Counted from the first letter of the stretch, positions 18,379 to 28,640 are shown. The stretch: DNA of 64,000 nucleotides from Croceifilum oryzae (GCF_030814315.1 NZ_JAUSUV010000001.1:300813-364812); one strand, 5' to 3'. Notes: a model not told the origin generated them from the sequence alone. Numbers and translations are program-made.

Positions 18379-19188
18379 TTGAGGGAAAAAAAGGGAGAAA
18401 CCGTGTTAATTACCTATGCGACATCAGGAATTGGATACGAGCTTGGACGACTATTTGCTATGAACGGCTACGACCTTATTTTAGTGGATGCAGACTCATC
18501 TGACTTAAAGAAGACTTCATCGGAATGGATGAAGAAATATAAAGTGCATATTGAAACCTTTTCACAAAACTTATCCAATCCGGATGCGGCAGAGCACATT
18601 TATGAATGGACGATGGAGCGGCAAATTCCCATTCACTTCATGATTAATTATGCTGATTTTCAGTTGTCAGGGTCTTTTTTAGAGACAGAGCTCGCCCAAG
18701 AGCTGGAAATGATTCAAGTACATATCGCTACCTTTACCGCCATAACGAAGTTATTCATCAAACAAATGGCAGAGAGACGAAAAGGGCGTATTTTACAAGT
18801 TGCATCGACAGCTGCTTTCCAACCACGCCCGAAATTAGCTGTGTTTCATGCCACTAATGCATTTATCCTTGCTTTTGGCCAAGCGCTTGATAATGAGATG
18901 AAAGATTACGGAGTGAGAGTAAATACATTATGTGCGGGTCCTGAGCTATCTCAAGTCAAGTGGAGCGCACGAGAAGAAGTTCCGACTTGGCTGAGCGAAG
19001 TGCCAATGAGTGCGCAAAATATTGCTGAATTTGCTTTCCGTCGCTTTCTGGATGAGCAGGATAAGCCGTTGATTATTCCAGGGATGAAGAATCGTTTGTT
19101 AGCTCGTTCGGTGCAGTTTATGCCGAGGAAGATGGTAACAAAAGTAGTGAAGAAGATGGATGAGGGGAAGGGAGAGAGTGGGGATTGA
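18379..19188 (+). CDS. Short-chain dehydrogenase-fold protein with altered active site
   Basis: 269 residues with the SDR layout: nucleotide loop TYATSGIGYELG (normally TGxxxGIG), NYAD in place of NNAG, strand ILQVASTAAF with the catalytic Ser, and AVFHATNAF where active SDRs have Y-S-A-S-K. The catalytic Tyr is Phe and Lys is Asn, so classic oxidoreductase chemistry is unlikely, although the Rossmann fold looks intact through the C-terminal basic helix. Start TTG 18379 sits seven bases after GAGGTG; ATG 18364 is an alternative. Monocistronic. Confidence 0.75.
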   Translation: MREKKGETVLITYATSGIGYELGRLFAMNGYDLILVDADSSDLKKTSSEWMKKYKVHIETFSQNLSNPDAAEHIYEWTMERQIPIHFMINYADFQLSGSFLETELAQELEMIQVHIATFTAITKLFIKQMAERRKGRILQVASTAAFQPRPKLAVFHATNAFILAFGQALDNEMKDYGVRVNTLCAGPELSQVKWSAREEVPTWLSEVPMSAQNIAEFAFRRFLDEQDKPLIIPGMKNRLLARSVQFMPRKMVTKVVKKMDEGKGESGD

Positions 19189-19237
19189 AGGTTGGTGAAG
19201 GCTGTTGACAAGCTATTTAATTGGTAATCGAGGACTG

Positions 19238-19427
19238 GAGAATCTATTTGATACTTGCTCAAATATCGATCCTGCAGAGATGTAGAACTGTCCGCTCCGC
19301 AATCCTTTGCTAGGGCAGGTGCCAAACTCGCAAAGAGCGCGGGGACATGTTTCACCAAAAGCGCCCCACACTACGGATTGCTATGCTAAGTAAGATCGTT
19401 AACATCGCAAGTATCGAATAGACTCTC
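19238..19427 (+). repeat. Dispersed intergenic repeat, diverged full-length copy (copy C)
   Basis: 190 bp in the 369-bp gap after the SDR gene. Ends are a 21-bp inverted repeat (GAGAATCTATTTGATACTTGC at 19238-19258 with its near complement at 19407-19427; two differences, one a G-U pair). The interior aligns with copies A (20121-20332) and B (61121-61325), for example TCCGCTCCG, GCCAAACTCGCAAAGAGCGC and ACATCGC. An internal stem GGTG..AAAC / GTTT..CACC is kept with different bases from the other copies. Confidence 0.65.
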
Positions 19428-19557
19428 ATTTTCCTCTATTCCAATTCTATCATTCATCAACTTGCTTAGTGGTATGAGAAGTAAGTAGACATGTATGTTT
19501 GCTCAAGTGATGACTTGAGTGTTTTAAGAGAGATCTAGTAAGCACGATTGGATGGCT

Positions 19558-19989
19558 CTAGCACTCTTCTTTTCCTTCTGTATATAGTTGGAAGGTGACT
19601 CCGAATTTATCTGTAACCATTCCGTAGGCAGGGCTGAAAAAAGTTTCTGCTAGCGGCATGATGACAGTTCCGCCTTCCTGTAAGGCATCAAAAAATTTCT
19701 GCGATTGGGCAACGTCTGCAGAAGAGATACAGATCTGAACTTGGTTTCCGCGTTCAGGGGAGTGACCTGGAAATGCGTCAGAGAACATTAACTCTGAATC
19801 GCCGACCTTAATCATGGCATGAGAGACAAGCTCTTTTGCCGCTTCGGGCATAGTAAACTCTGGGCTTTCCGGCATTTCACCAAAGGTTTGGATTCCGTAT
19901 AGCTCGGCATCTAGGGCTTTTTGATAGAAATCAATCGCTTCTCTCGCATTTCCATCTAACATAATATAAGAGATTAACTTGGTTCCCAT
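19558..19989 (-). CDS. PhnB-like VOC-family protein
   Basis: 143 residues. Vicinal-oxygen-chelate fold of the PhnB/3-demethylubiquinone-methyltransferase-like group: YIMLDGNAREAIDFYQKAL, IQTFGEMP, HAMIKVGDSELMFSDAFP, GGTVIMPLAETFFSP and YGMVTDKFGVTFQLY. Such proteins are usually of unknown substrate; no metal triad is obvious. Single gene. Confidence 0.85.
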   Translation of the reverse strand: MGTKLISYIMLDGNAREAIDFYQKALDAELYGIQTFGEMPESPEFTMPEAAKELVSHAMIKVGDSELMFSDAFPGHSPERGNQVQICISSADVAQSQKFFDALQEGGTVIMPLAETFFSPAYGMVTDKFGVTFQLYTEGKEEC

Positions 19990-20120
19990 ATGGTGGCCAC
20001 CTATCCTTCACTGTTTTGTTTTCATTCACTTACTAACACTATTATATATTTATATAGAAAATTAAGAAAGATATTTATATTCTTTATTTATTCTCCGAAC
20101 CGGGTACAAGTTAGATATTG

Positions 20121-20332
20121 GAGTATAGATAGGGCATGTATCTGTCCACAGCTCAAATAGTGAACCTGCGAAGATGTGAAACGCAAGTCCGATTCGTCCT
20201 TCTTCACTTCGGGCAAGTGGCAAAACTCACAAAGAACGCTCAGACATTGCTACAAAACACCTTAGCTTCGAATCACTACGCTAGGTAGGTTCACTAACAT
20301 CACTATGGCAGATACCTACCCCTGTTCTACTC
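20121..20332 (+). repeat. Dispersed intergenic repeat, full-length copy (copy A)
   Basis: Occupies most of the 427-bp gap 19990-20416. Ends pair (GGGCATGTATCTG near 20132-20144 with CAGATACCTACCC near 20309-20321). Inner stem TAGTGAACCT (20158-20167) pairs exactly with AGGTTCACTA (20287-20296); a second stem GTGGCAA (20217-20223) pairs with TTGCTAC (20247-20253). Strongly similar to the reverse complement of 61121-61325. No open frame. Confidence 0.8.
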
Positions 20333-20416
20333 TAATTATTTGGAAATCATCCTAAATAGGTTCAATGCTGTTAAAAGGAGTGCGTCTTTGAAAAAGTTTC
20401 GTATGTTTACTATTAT

Positions 20417-20998
20417 TCATTTAATCTTTTCAATCACAATCAAAGACGGGGCACTGGTTCGATTTAACATCTGTGTCCATGTAACTTGAAACTGCTTAGC
20501 TGGTAATTGGGAAGCAAAGCTGGTTACGTGGTCCACTTCGGCTTGTCCTTCCTCATGACCGACATAGAGGGCGATAGTGATAATGCCTCTAGGAGCGAGC
20601 CACTGACAAGCATGCCCCATGGCTTGAATCGTTGTTTCCGGACGGGTGATGATGGTTTCGTCGCTGTGAGGCAGGTAGCCTAGGTTAAACATGACCGCGT
20701 TTATTTTGCTTTTGTATTCATGTGGAATAAAGGCTTCCCAGTGTTCGTGACCCGCATGAAAGAGGACTACTCGTTCGAGAAGCCCTTCTTGCTGGAGACG
20801 TTGCGATGTGGTTTCGATGGCGAGGGACTGGATATCAAAACCAAAGACCTTGCCTTGCGTGCCAACTTCTTGAGCAAGGAAGAGTGTGTCATAACCATTT
20901 CCTAAAGTAGCATCTACGACGATAGGGTGATTCTGTTCTTGAATGGCTTGTTTGACATAGTACTTGGCACTTTGTAAGGTAGATAAGGTTTTGATCAT
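20417..20998 (-). CDS. mnmM: tRNA 5-aminomethyl-2-thiouridine methyltransferase (YtqB/MnmM)
   Basis: 193-residue class I SAM methyltransferase: VVDATLGNGYDTLFLA (motif I), VFGFDIQ (acidic end of strand 2), VMFNLGYLPHSDETIITRPE and the TRPETT region are typical of YtqB. In B. subtilis this protein methylates nm5s2U to mnm5s2U at the tRNA wobble position. Its start overlaps the mnmL stop (20995-20998), so the pair is translationally coupled. Confidence 0.88.
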   Translation of the reverse strand: MIKTLSTLQSAKYYVKQAIQEQNHPIVVDATLGNGYDTLFLAQEVGTQGKVFGFDIQSLAIETTSQRLQQEGLLERVVLFHAGHEHWEAFIPHEYKSKINAVMFNLGYLPHSDETIITRPETTIQAMGHACQWLAPRGIITIALYVGHEEGQAEVDHVTSFASQLPAKQFQVTWTQMLNRTSAPSLIVIEKIK

Positions 20999-21969
20999 GA
21001 TTCGGCTAAACGAGGCTTAGCGTACTTTCCTTGCCACGTATTCCTACGTGCTAGTTCAGCATCGATCTCGTTTAGTACCTCCCATTTCTTCATGCTCCAC
21101 ATAGGTCCGATCAATTGATCCGGCGGTCCATCACCTGTAATACGATGTATAGAGACATCAGGCGGAAGGAGTTCGAGCGAATCCACGACGAGTTGTACGT
21201 AATCTTCCTTAGACATAAACTCGATTAACCCTTGTTCGTATTGCTTCATCATAGGAGTATTCCGTAGAAGGTGTAATAAATGAATCTTGATCCCTTGGAC
21301 ATCCATCTTTGCACAAGCTTCAACCGTCTGTAGCATCATTTCACGTGTTTCGCCGGGCAGTCCATGAATGATGTGCACACAGGTCCGAATACCGTGTTTA
21401 CGCAGTTTTTCTACACCATCGAGGAAGCATTGGAAGTCATGAGCGCGATTGATTAGGTCCGCCGTTTCTTCGTGCATCGTTTGCAGTCCTAGCTCCACCC
21501 AAAAGTAGGTGCGTTGATTTAACTCTGCAAGATATTCGACAACGTCATCTGGCAGACAGTCCGGACGGGTAGCGATAGAGAGTCCAACTACTCCCTCTTG
21601 TTCGAGCACAGTCTCATACATCTCACGCAGTTCTTCCACTGGTGCATACGTATTGCTAAATGCCTGAAAGTAACCGATATACTTCGCATCAGGCCATTTA
21701 TCATGCATCTTTTTCTTTACATCTTGAAATTGTTTTACGAGATCATCCCTGCGGTTTCCAGCAAAATCCCCTGATCCACGTGCGCTACAAAAAGTACAGC
21801 CCCCTGTAGTGATCTCTCCATCCCGATTCGGACAGGTGAATCCACCATCCAAAGCGACCTTAAAAATCTTCTGTCCATGTACTTGTCTTAAATGAGAGTT
21901 CCAAGTATGATAACGCTTTTCTCCCCACATCATAGGAGTAAGCTGATTATGTTTTATTGATTGAGTCAT
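20995..21969 (-). CDS. mnmL: Radical SAM tRNA-modification protein (YtqA/MnmL)
   Basis: 324 residues, TIGR01212-type radical SAM protein. Cluster cysteines in CPNRDGEITTGGCTFCSARG, plus GYFQAFSNTYAP, ATRPDCLPDD, WVELGLQTMHEETADLINR and HIIHGLPGE. It works upstream of MnmM in the Gram-positive route from cmnm5s2U to mnm5s2U. Start ATG 21969 follows AGAGGTAGAG. Confidence 0.88.
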   Translation of the reverse strand: MTQSIKHNQLTPMMWGEKRYHTWNSHLRQVHGQKIFKVALDGGFTCPNRDGEITTGGCTFCSARGSGDFAGNRRDDLVKQFQDVKKKMHDKWPDAKYIGYFQAFSNTYAPVEELREMYETVLEQEGVVGLSIATRPDCLPDDVVEYLAELNQRTYFWVELGLQTMHEETADLINRAHDFQCFLDGVEKLRKHGIRTCVHIIHGLPGETREMMLQTVEACAKMDVQGIKIHLLHLLRNTPMMKQYEQGLIEFMSKEDYVQLVVDSLELLPPDVSIHRITGDGPPDQLIGPMWSMKKWEVLNEIDAELARRNTWQGKYAKPRLAES

Positions 21970-22106
21970 GATTTCTCTACCTCTTTTCTTCGAGTTTATT
22001 ATACATGATCTCTGTAGTGATGTTGAATAGCTCTAGTGAAGCAGGATTGCTATACAAAAATCGTATAAAAACTGTTTGCAAGGAAAGATTATCCACTGAT
22101 AAGGCT

Positions 22107-22138
22107 TATTGAGCTGTGGTCAGATACATGTCCTGGTC
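22107..22138 (-). repeat. Dispersed repeat, end fragment (copy E)
   Basis: TATTGAGCTGTGGTCAGATACATGTCC region, matching the terminal 30 bp of copies A and B. It sits in the 449-bp gap 21970-22418 ahead of pdhA; the rest of that gap holds the pdh promoter and otherwise nothing I can identify. Confidence 0.6.
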
Positions 22139-22256
22139 TATATAGGATCCAATATATGGTTTCTACACGTCTCTCCCCAACATATAAATCCTATTTCTAT
22201 CCTACACAGCTTATGAGAAACCTACTTCCTGCAAAAGATAACCACAAGTGGATTCA

Positions 22257-22284
22257 TTGACAATCCCATTACTTGGTGTATTAT
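22257..22284 (+). promoter_or_regulatory. Probable promoter of the pdh operon
   Basis: TTGACA (22257-22262), 16-bp spacer, TATTAT (22279-22284), giving a leader of about 125 nt before pdhA. Confidence 0.5.
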
Positions 22285-22304
22285 TGGTTTATAAATAATT
22301 GTAG

Positions 22305-23522
<1,218 letters not shown>

Positions 23523-23525
23523 TCC

Positions 23526-24506
23526 ATGGCAACAATGACGATGGTAAAAGCGATCAACGATGCAATGCGAATCGCGCTACAAAATGATCCAAACGTGATG
23601 ATCTTTGGGGAAGACGTAGGGAAAAACGGTGGTGTATTCCGTGCGACAGACGGACTCCAAGCGAAATTTGGAGTAGATCGTGTAATGGATACTCCTCTTG
23701 CTGAGTCTGGAATTGGCGGTTTGGCAGTAGGATTGGGCTTGCAAGGCTTTCGTCCGATTGCAGAAATGCAATTTATCGGCTTTATCTTTGAAGCACTTGA
23801 TTCCATTATGGTTCAAGCACCTCGTATGCGTTTCCGTTCTGGTGGACAGTATAGCAGTCCGATCACCTTCCGCGCCCCATTTGGCGGTGGTGTGAAATCT
23901 CCTGAGCTTCATAGTGATAGCTTAGAAGGTCTCTTGATCCAGACACCTGGTATCAAAGTGGTATGCCCTTCAAACCCATACGATGCAAAAGGATTACTAC
24001 TATCCTCGATCAAAGATAATGATCCTGTATTTTTCCTTGAGCACTTGAAACTATATTTCTCTCTAAAAGGCGAAGTGCCAGAAGATGAATACACGGTGCC
24101 AATTGGCAAGGCAAATGTCGTACGTGAAGGTACTGACGTAACGATTTTCACATACGGTGCGATGGTTCATACGTCTATGAAAGCGGCTGAAATAGCTGAA
24201 AAAGACCTAAATAAAAAAGTAGAAGTAGTTGATCTACGTACACTTAGCCCTCTTGATGTGGAAACGATCGTTTCTTCTGTTGAGAAAACACATCGTGCGA
24301 TTGTGGTGCAAGAAGCACAACGTACAGCTGGTGTGGCTCCTGAATTAATTTCGGTGATTAATGAAAATGCGCTCCTTTCACTTGATGCACCAGTGAAGCG
24401 AGTGACTGGCTTTGATACTCCACTAGGTCATCCACTGATTGAAGATGAGTGGATCCCGAATACTAAACGCATTGTGAATGCAATCGAAGAAGTTTGCAAT
24501 TTCTAA
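23526..24506 (+). CDS. pdhB: Pyruvate dehydrogenase E1 beta
   Basis: 326 residues, transketolase-like beta subunit: [20 protein letters not shown] (catalytic Glu), [40 protein letters not shown] and the C-terminal [14 protein letters not shown]. Starts 3 bp after pdhA, with GGAGGGG as SD. Confidence 0.96.
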   Translation: MATMTMVKAINDAMRIALQNDPNVMIFGEDVGKNGGVFRATDGLQAKFGVDRVMDTPLAESGIGGLAVGLGLQGFRPIAEMQFIGFIFEALDSIMVQAPRMRFRSGGQYSSPITFRAPFGGGVKSPELHSDSLEGLLIQTPGIKVVCPSNPYDAKGLLLSSIKDNDPVFFLEHLKLYFSLKGEVPEDEYTVPIGKANVVREGTDVTIFTYGAMVHTSMKAAEIAEKDLNKKVEVVDLRTLSPLDVETIVSSVEKTHRAIVVQEAQRTAGVAPELISVINENALLSLDAPVKRVTGFDTPLGHPLIEDEWIPNTKRIVNAIEEVCNF

Positions 24507-24517
24507 TTAGACTGATG

Positions 24518-24555
24518 GAACCCATCCTGTGAGTGAAACACTTGCTGGATGGTTC
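24518..24555 (+). promoter_or_regulatory. Intra-operon hairpin between pdhB and pdhC
   Basis: GAACCCATCC pairs with GGATGGTTC (one bulged C), followed by ATTTTCG. It is too weak to be a full terminator and may be an attenuator or a processing/stability element that sets E1:E2 ratios. Confidence 0.45.
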
Positions 24556-24590
24556 ATTTTCGTAGGAATCGTTAAGGAGGAAACAAGTCC

Positions 24591-25931
24591 ATGGCATTAT
24601 ATCAATTTCAGTTGCCAGACGTAGGGGAAGGAATTCACGAGGGGGAAATCGTTAAATTATTTGTAAAACCTGGTGATAAAATCGAGGAGTTCGAGCCGTT
24701 TGCAGAGATCCAAACGGATAAAGCGGTTGTTGAAATCCCTTCTCCTGTAACAGGTGTTGTGAAAGAGTTAAAAGTAGAAGAAGGTCAAATTGCGATCGTT
24801 CATTCTGTTATTGCAGTAATCGATGCGGAAGGCGAAGTTCCAGCATCAGAGGGAGCAGAAGAAGCACCTCAAGCAGAAGAGAAGCCAGCAGAAGAAGTGG
24901 CAGAAGATGCACCGGTAGTACAACCATCTACTCCTGTAGAAGCTCAAGAGGAAGCTGTTTCTCATATAAATGTAAAAGCAATGCCTTCTGTACGTAAGAT
25001 GGCTAGAGATATGGGTGTAGATTTAACCCGTGTTAAAGGTACGGGTAAAAATGGTCGCGTATTAGCTGAGGATGTAAAAGCATTTACTACTGGCACGACA
25101 ACCGAAGAAATTGTATTGCCAACAGAAGCAACACCAGCAGCGCCAGCTATAGAATCCGTAGAAGCTACTACACCAGTAACACCATCTACTCCGGCTACCA
25201 CAGCACCTAAAGCACCATTGGAGAGCCATGGTATGGAAGAACGTATGCCATTACGTGGTATTCGTCGTACGATTGCTAAGAGAATGGTAGAATCAAAGCA
25301 TACAGCACCACACGTTACCATTATGGACGAAATCGATGTAACGGAATTGATCGAGCTTCGTAAATGGGCAAAAGATGAAGCAGCGAAGGCAAATGTAAAA
25401 CTTACCTATTTACCATTTATTATGAAAGCTGTTGTATCTGCATTGAAAGAATTCCCAATGTTGAACGCTTCGATCGACGATGCGGCAGAAGAAATCGTTG
25501 TGAAAAAGTACTATCACATTGGAATGGCGGCAGCTACAGATAATGGCTTGATGGTTCCGGTTCTTCGCGATGCCGATCGTAAGTCGATCTTCCAACTCGC
25601 ACAAGAAGTAACGGATAAAGCAGGTCGTGCTCGTGAGATGAAATTGGCGGCGGATGAGCTAAAAGGTTCCACATTTAGCATTTCTAGCTTAGGTAATCTA
25701 GGGGGACAAAACTTTACGCCAATCATCAATCATCCTGAAGTAGCCATCTTGGGTGTAGGTTCTATTGAGCAGAAGCCAGTAGTTGTAGATGGAGAGATTG
25801 TGATTCGTTCGATGATGCATGTCTCTGTTAGCTTTGACCATCGCCTCATCGACGGAGATCTAGCAGCTCGTTTCATCAGCAAACTGAAGAAGTTGCTTAG
25901 CAGTCCAAAACTTTTAATGATGGAGATGTGA
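24591..25931 (+). CDS. pdhC: Pyruvate dehydrogenase E2, dihydrolipoamide acetyltransferase
   Basis: 446 residues. Lipoyl domain (1-80; lipoyl-Lys in [14 protein letters not shown]), Ala/Pro/Glu linker, E1/E3-binding domain (about 128-165, [20 protein letters not shown]), a second Thr/Ala/Pro linker, and a catalytic domain ending in [16 protein letters not shown] with the catalytic His and Asp. One lipoyl domain only. SD AAGGAGG before ATG 24591. Confidence 0.96.
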   Translation: MALYQFQLPDVGEGIHEGEIVKLFVKPGDKIEEFEPFAEIQTDKAVVEIPSPVTGVVKELKVEEGQIAIVHSVIAVIDAEGEVPASEGAEEAPQAEEKPAEEVAEDAPVVQPSTPVEAQEEAVSHINVKAMPSVRKMARDMGVDLTRVKGTGKNGRVLAEDVKAFTTGTTTEEIVLPTEATPAAPAIESVEATTPVTPSTPATTAPKAPLESHGMEERMPLRGIRRTIAKRMVESKHTAPHVTIMDEIDVTELIELRKWAKDEAAKANVKLTYLPFIMKAVVSALKEFPMLNASIDDAAEEIVVKKYYHIGMAAATDNGLMVPVLRDADRKSIFQLAQEVTDKAGRAREMKLAADELKGSTFSISSLGNLGGQNFTPIINHPEVAILGVGSIEQKPVVVDGEIVIRSMMHVSVSFDHRLIDGDLAARFISKLKKLLSSPKLLMMEM

Positions 25932-25935
25932 TCAC

Positions 25936-27357
25936 ATGGTAGTAGGAGATCTAGCACAAGAAGTTGATGTTGTCGTAGTTGGTGCTGGCCCTGGTGGTTA
26001 TGTAGCTGCCATTCGTGCCGCACAACTCGGCAAAAGTGTTGTTATCGTGGACAAAGACGAAGTAGGGGGCGTATGCCTCAATCGCGGATGTATTCCTTCT
26101 AAAGCGATCATTAGCGCATCCGAGCGTTTGATGCACATTCGTGAAGCAAGCCATGTTGGGATTGAAGTTTCAGGCGATATAACAGTAAACATGCCGAAGC
26201 TGATTGAATGGAAAAACGGAGTAGTGAAAAAGCTGACTGGCGGCGTGAGTCAGCTTCTCAAAGGAAATAAAATCGAAGTAGCCAAAGGTGAAGTCTATTT
26301 TACAGGTCCTAACTCACTACGTGTCATGACAGATGATTCAAGTCAATCCTTTAAATACAACGATGTCATCATCGCAACAGGCTCACGTCCAGCTGAGTTG
26401 AAAATTCTTCCTTTTGATGGCAAACGTATCTTGTCTAGTACAGAGGCGTTAAATCTGCAAGAAGTACCGAAGCGGTTCATTGTAGTCGGTGGAGGCTATA
26501 TTGGACTAGAACTAGGAACTGCCTATGCAAAACTAGGTGCAGAGGTAACGATTCTCGAAGGTACGAAATCCCTGCTTCCTGGTACAGAGGCAACTCTTAC
26601 GAAAATGGTTACCCGTAAGCTGAAAAAGCTAGGTGTAACGATCGTTACGGAAGCTATGGTACAAGGTGGCGAAGTGAACGGAGAGGAAGTAACCGTTCGT
26701 GCTACTGTTAAAGGCGAAGAGAAATCGTTTGTGGCAGATTACGCCTTGGTATCAGTGGGTAGAAAGCCAAACACCGAAGAAATCGGTTTGGATAATGTCG
26801 GCGTTGAATTAGATGAGCGTGGCTTTATTAAAATCGATAAACAATGTAAGACAAACGTGTCTGGCGTATATGCAATCGGAGACTGCGCAGGTGGAGCACT
26901 TCTCGCTCATAAAGCAAGCTATGAAGGTAAGATTGCCGCTGAAGTTCTAGCAGGGATGAACAGTGTAATCGATTATCAAGCAATGCCATTTGTTATCTTT
27001 AGTGATCCAGAGATTGCTTACACAGGTCTCACTGAAGAACAAGCAAAAGCAGAAGGATACGAAGTCGTAACAAGTCGTTTTGCCTTTGCAGCTAACGGTC
27101 GTGCGCTTTCGATGGAAAATGCGGATGGATTTGTCCAAGTGGTGGCTGAGAAAGAAACAAAGCAACTGCTTGGTGTTCAAATCGTCGGACCAGAAGCATC
27201 TTCCTTGATTTCCGAGGCTGTATTTGCGATTGAAATGGGAGCTAATGCAGAGGATATCGCACTTACCATCCATGCACATCCAACGCTTCCAGAAACCTTC
27301 ATGGAGGCGGCTGAGGGGATCCTTGGGCATGCAATCCATATGGTGAATAAAAAATAA
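25936..27357 (+). CDS. pdhD: Dihydrolipoamide dehydrogenase (E3)
   Basis: 473 residues. FAD-binding VVVGAGPGGYVAAIRAAQLG, redox disulfide GGVCLNRGCIPSK, NAD loop VVGGGYIGLELG, FAD segment YAIGDCAGG and catalytic HAHPTLPETFMEAA. Reoxidises dihydrolipoamide for pyruvate dehydrogenase and, as the only E3 seen here, probably also for glycine cleavage. Starts 4 bp after pdhC. Confidence 0.96.
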   Translation: MVVGDLAQEVDVVVVGAGPGGYVAAIRAAQLGKSVVIVDKDEVGGVCLNRGCIPSKAIISASERLMHIREASHVGIEVSGDITVNMPKLIEWKNGVVKKLTGGVSQLLKGNKIEVAKGEVYFTGPNSLRVMTDDSSQSFKYNDVIIATGSRPAELKILPFDGKRILSSTEALNLQEVPKRFIVVGGGYIGLELGTAYAKLGAEVTILEGTKSLLPGTEATLTKMVTRKLKKLGVTIVTEAMVQGGEVNGEEVTVRATVKGEEKSFVADYALVSVGRKPNTEEIGLDNVGVELDERGFIKIDKQCKTNVSGVYAIGDCAGGALLAHKASYEGKIAAEVLAGMNSVIDYQAMPFVIFSDPEIAYTGLTEEQAKAEGYEVVTSRFAFAANGRALSMENADGFVQVVAEKETKQLLGVQIVGPEASSLISEAVFAIEMGANAEDIALTIHAHPTLPETFMEAAEGILGHAIHMVNKK

Positions 27358-27382
27358 TAAGGTTATATATTTGGCTAGGACA

Positions 27383-27421
27383 AAGAGGGTGGATCTATGA
27401 AAATAGGTTCATCCTCTTTTT
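27383..27421 (+). terminator. Terminator of the pdh operon
   Basis: AAAGAGGGTGGATC paired with GGTTCATCCTCTTT, then TTCT, starting 25 bp after the pdhD stop. Confidence 0.85.
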
Positions 27422-27432
27422 CTGTAGGCAAG

Positions 27433-27597
27433 AAATTAGAGCATGGGAATTGGGGGATAACTCAATTTCTGGATGTAGCCTGTGAAAATAAGCGTGCACT
27501 TGAGTTGTATCAGGATTGTGGATTCGTAGTAACAGGTAGCAATGATTACTTTGAAAAGCAACTTGAGAGCTCTAAAAATGAAAGTTCCTTAGTCTAA
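27433..27597 (+). pseudogene. GNAT acetyltransferase C-terminal remnant
   Basis: About 50 codons read WGITQFLDVACENKRALELY then QDCGFVVTGSND, the last strand-helix-strand of a GNAT N-acetyltransferase (N-x-x-A-L-x-L-Y-x-x-x-G-F). No acetyl-CoA-binding loop or N-terminal half is present and the frame begins inside the pdh terminator. Best read as a decayed gene fragment. Confidence 0.6.
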
Positions 27598-27640
27598 TGA
27601 ATTATCTTGAGCTCCGGATGTAGGGCTTTATCAACGCGTT

Positions 27641-27677
27641 AGAGGTTGAATCTATTTTGTAGATTCAACCTCTTTTT
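27641..27677. terminator. Terminator hairpin
   Basis: AGAGGTTGAATCTA paired with TAGATTCAACCTCT, followed by TTTTATT on the plus strand. It lies between the GNAT remnant and the end of the convergent small membrane gene. Confidence 0.85.
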
Positions 27678-27678
27678 A

Positions 27679-27951
27679 TTAATCTCTATATCGGTTTACA
27701 AATACTAAGAGTCCGTGTAAGGACAAATTGATCACGGTTGTAATCAACATATAGATGAATATCCAAAACCCAAAGCCATCACTGAAGTTGAATAAATACA
27801 GGAGAGCAAAAAAGATACCTGTGAATGCAGGACCAAGCCACCATTTATGAAATAACACGCGGCTTAACATTCCCCATATGACAGCAAGCGTGGGGAAGAT
27901 GACTGTGATGAGAATCGTTTGGTCTGTATACATTTGCCAAAGCTCTTCCAT
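27679..27951 (-). CDS. Small membrane protein (DUF2651/YbeF-like)
   Basis: 90 residues with three predicted membrane helices (ILITVIFPTLAVIWGM, GPAFTGIFFALLYLF, FWIFIYMLITTVINLSL). Start ATG 27951 follows GAAAGGGG; the frame extends further upstream without a start signal. The pattern resembles small YbeF-type proteins, but the family call is tentative. Confidence 0.55.
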   Translation of the reverse strand: MEELWQMYTDQTILITVIFPTLAVIWGMLSRVLFHKWWLGPAFTGIFFALLYLFNFSDGFGFWIFIYMLITTVINLSLHGLLVFVNRYRD

Positions 27952-28071
27952 AATCGATCCCCTTTCAATAGAGAACCACAATATAATTATAACAAATTTA
28001 TGTATTTTCTGATATATTATTCTCCAAATTGTATTTGCATAGAGGGTTAGGATGGTTAATTCATTATGGAT

Positions 28072-28101
28072 CCGGGCATATCTGACCACAGCTTCATAAA
28101 C
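28072..28101 (+). repeat. Dispersed repeat, end fragment (copy F)
   Basis: CCGGGCATATCTGACCACAG matches the terminal segment of copies A and B in the same orientation as A. Only the end is present. Confidence 0.5.
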
Positions 28102-28159
28102 CTATGGTGAGACAAGTGAAAACCTCCCCGCTATGGAGGAGGTTTCGATTTGATTTCTC

Positions 28160-28444
28160 TTACACTAACTCCAGCGTAACCATAGTCGTTAAGTCGATCT
28201 TTCTCTTTATACTGCCATTGAATAGATGGATGGTACGCTCGTCGGGCTCGATGCGATCGACAAAGCCGCAAAACTGTCGATGACCAAAAGGTGTGCGGTA
28301 AACAAGGAGAATAGGACTGTAGTTTTCATATGCTTTTTGAATTCGATCAATTAATTCGATGGTGTGTTCTAAGCTAAACATGGATGGTGTGTGGTGATGT
28401 TGAAAAGTATGTTGTACAGGATCAGAGTCTTTATGTATATTCAT
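28160..28444 (-). CDS. YolD-like protein, probably SOS-regulated
   Basis: 94 residues of the YolD-like family: an N-terminal Pro/His-rich segment, then LLVYRTPFGHRQFCGFVDRI and TIHLFNG. YolD proteins usually accompany a Y-family DNA polymerase (UvrX/DinB type) and are thought to act with it in translesion synthesis. No polymerase gene is nearby here. Two LexA-like boxes lie directly upstream (28458-28471 and 28491-28504), which supports a DNA-damage role. Confidence 0.75.
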   Translation of the reverse strand: MNIHKDSDPVQHTFQHHHTPSMFSLEHTIELIDRIQKAYENYSPILLVYRTPFGHRQFCGFVDRIEPDERTIHLFNGSIKRKIDLTTMVTLELV

Positions 28445-28457
28445 TTTATCACGCTCC

Positions 28458-28471
28458 AGAACAAGTGTTCT
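28458..28471 (-). promoter_or_regulatory. LexA (SOS) box
   Basis: AGAACAAGTGTTCT, a perfect palindromic core GAAC-N4-GTTC of the Gram-positive SOS box (CGAACNNNNGTTCG), 14 bp upstream of the YolD-like start codon. Confidence 0.65.
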
Positions 28472-28490
28472 TATATATATTAATCATACC

Positions 28491-28504
28491 CGAATATTTG
28501 TTCG
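28491..28504 (-). promoter_or_regulatory. Second LexA-like box
   Basis: CGAATATTTGTTCG, one mismatch from CGAACNNNNGTTCG. It lies 20 bp (about two turns) beyond the first box, so cooperative repression is possible. Confidence 0.55.
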
Positions 28505-28522
28505 TGTCAAGAAGATAGGAGA

Positions 28523-28562
28523 AAAAAATAAAAAAACCCTCTCTAAATTAGAGAAGGTTCGA
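28523..28562 (-). terminator. Terminator of tRNA-Pro
   Basis: On the minus strand CTTCTCTAATTTAGAGAGG is followed by GTTTTTTATTTTTTT, directly after the tRNA 3' end. Confidence 0.85.
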
Positions 28563-28563
28563 T

Positions 28564-28640
28564 TGGTCGGGATGACACGATTCGAACGTGCGACCCCCTG
28601 GTCCCAAACCAGGTGCTCTACCAAGCTGAGCCACATCCCG
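28564..28640 (-). tRNA. tRNA-Pro (anticodon TGG)
   Basis: 77 nt with encoded CCA. On the minus strand, acceptor CGGGATG..CATCCCG, anticodon arm CCTGG-TTTGGGA-CCAGG with anticodon TGG, and T-loop GTTCGAATC. A stand-alone tRNA with its own terminator. Confidence 0.95.

Noticed and set aside
19189..20416. A CRISPR-like or tRNA-like region between the SDR and mnmM genes
   Set aside because: Inverted-repeat copies A and C explain the conserved blocks; no regular spacers or cloverleaf.
20388..20483. Short frame MKKFRMFTIIHLIF with an AAGGAG upstream, looking like a signal-peptide gene
   Set aside because: It runs antisense into the mnmM 3' end, and the hydrophobic stretch ends after about 15 residues with no recognisable continuation.
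27397..27432. Start of an intact acetyltransferase-like gene at 27397
   Set aside because: The proposed start sits inside the pdh terminator and the N-terminal two thirds of a GNAT fold are missing, so I call a remnant.
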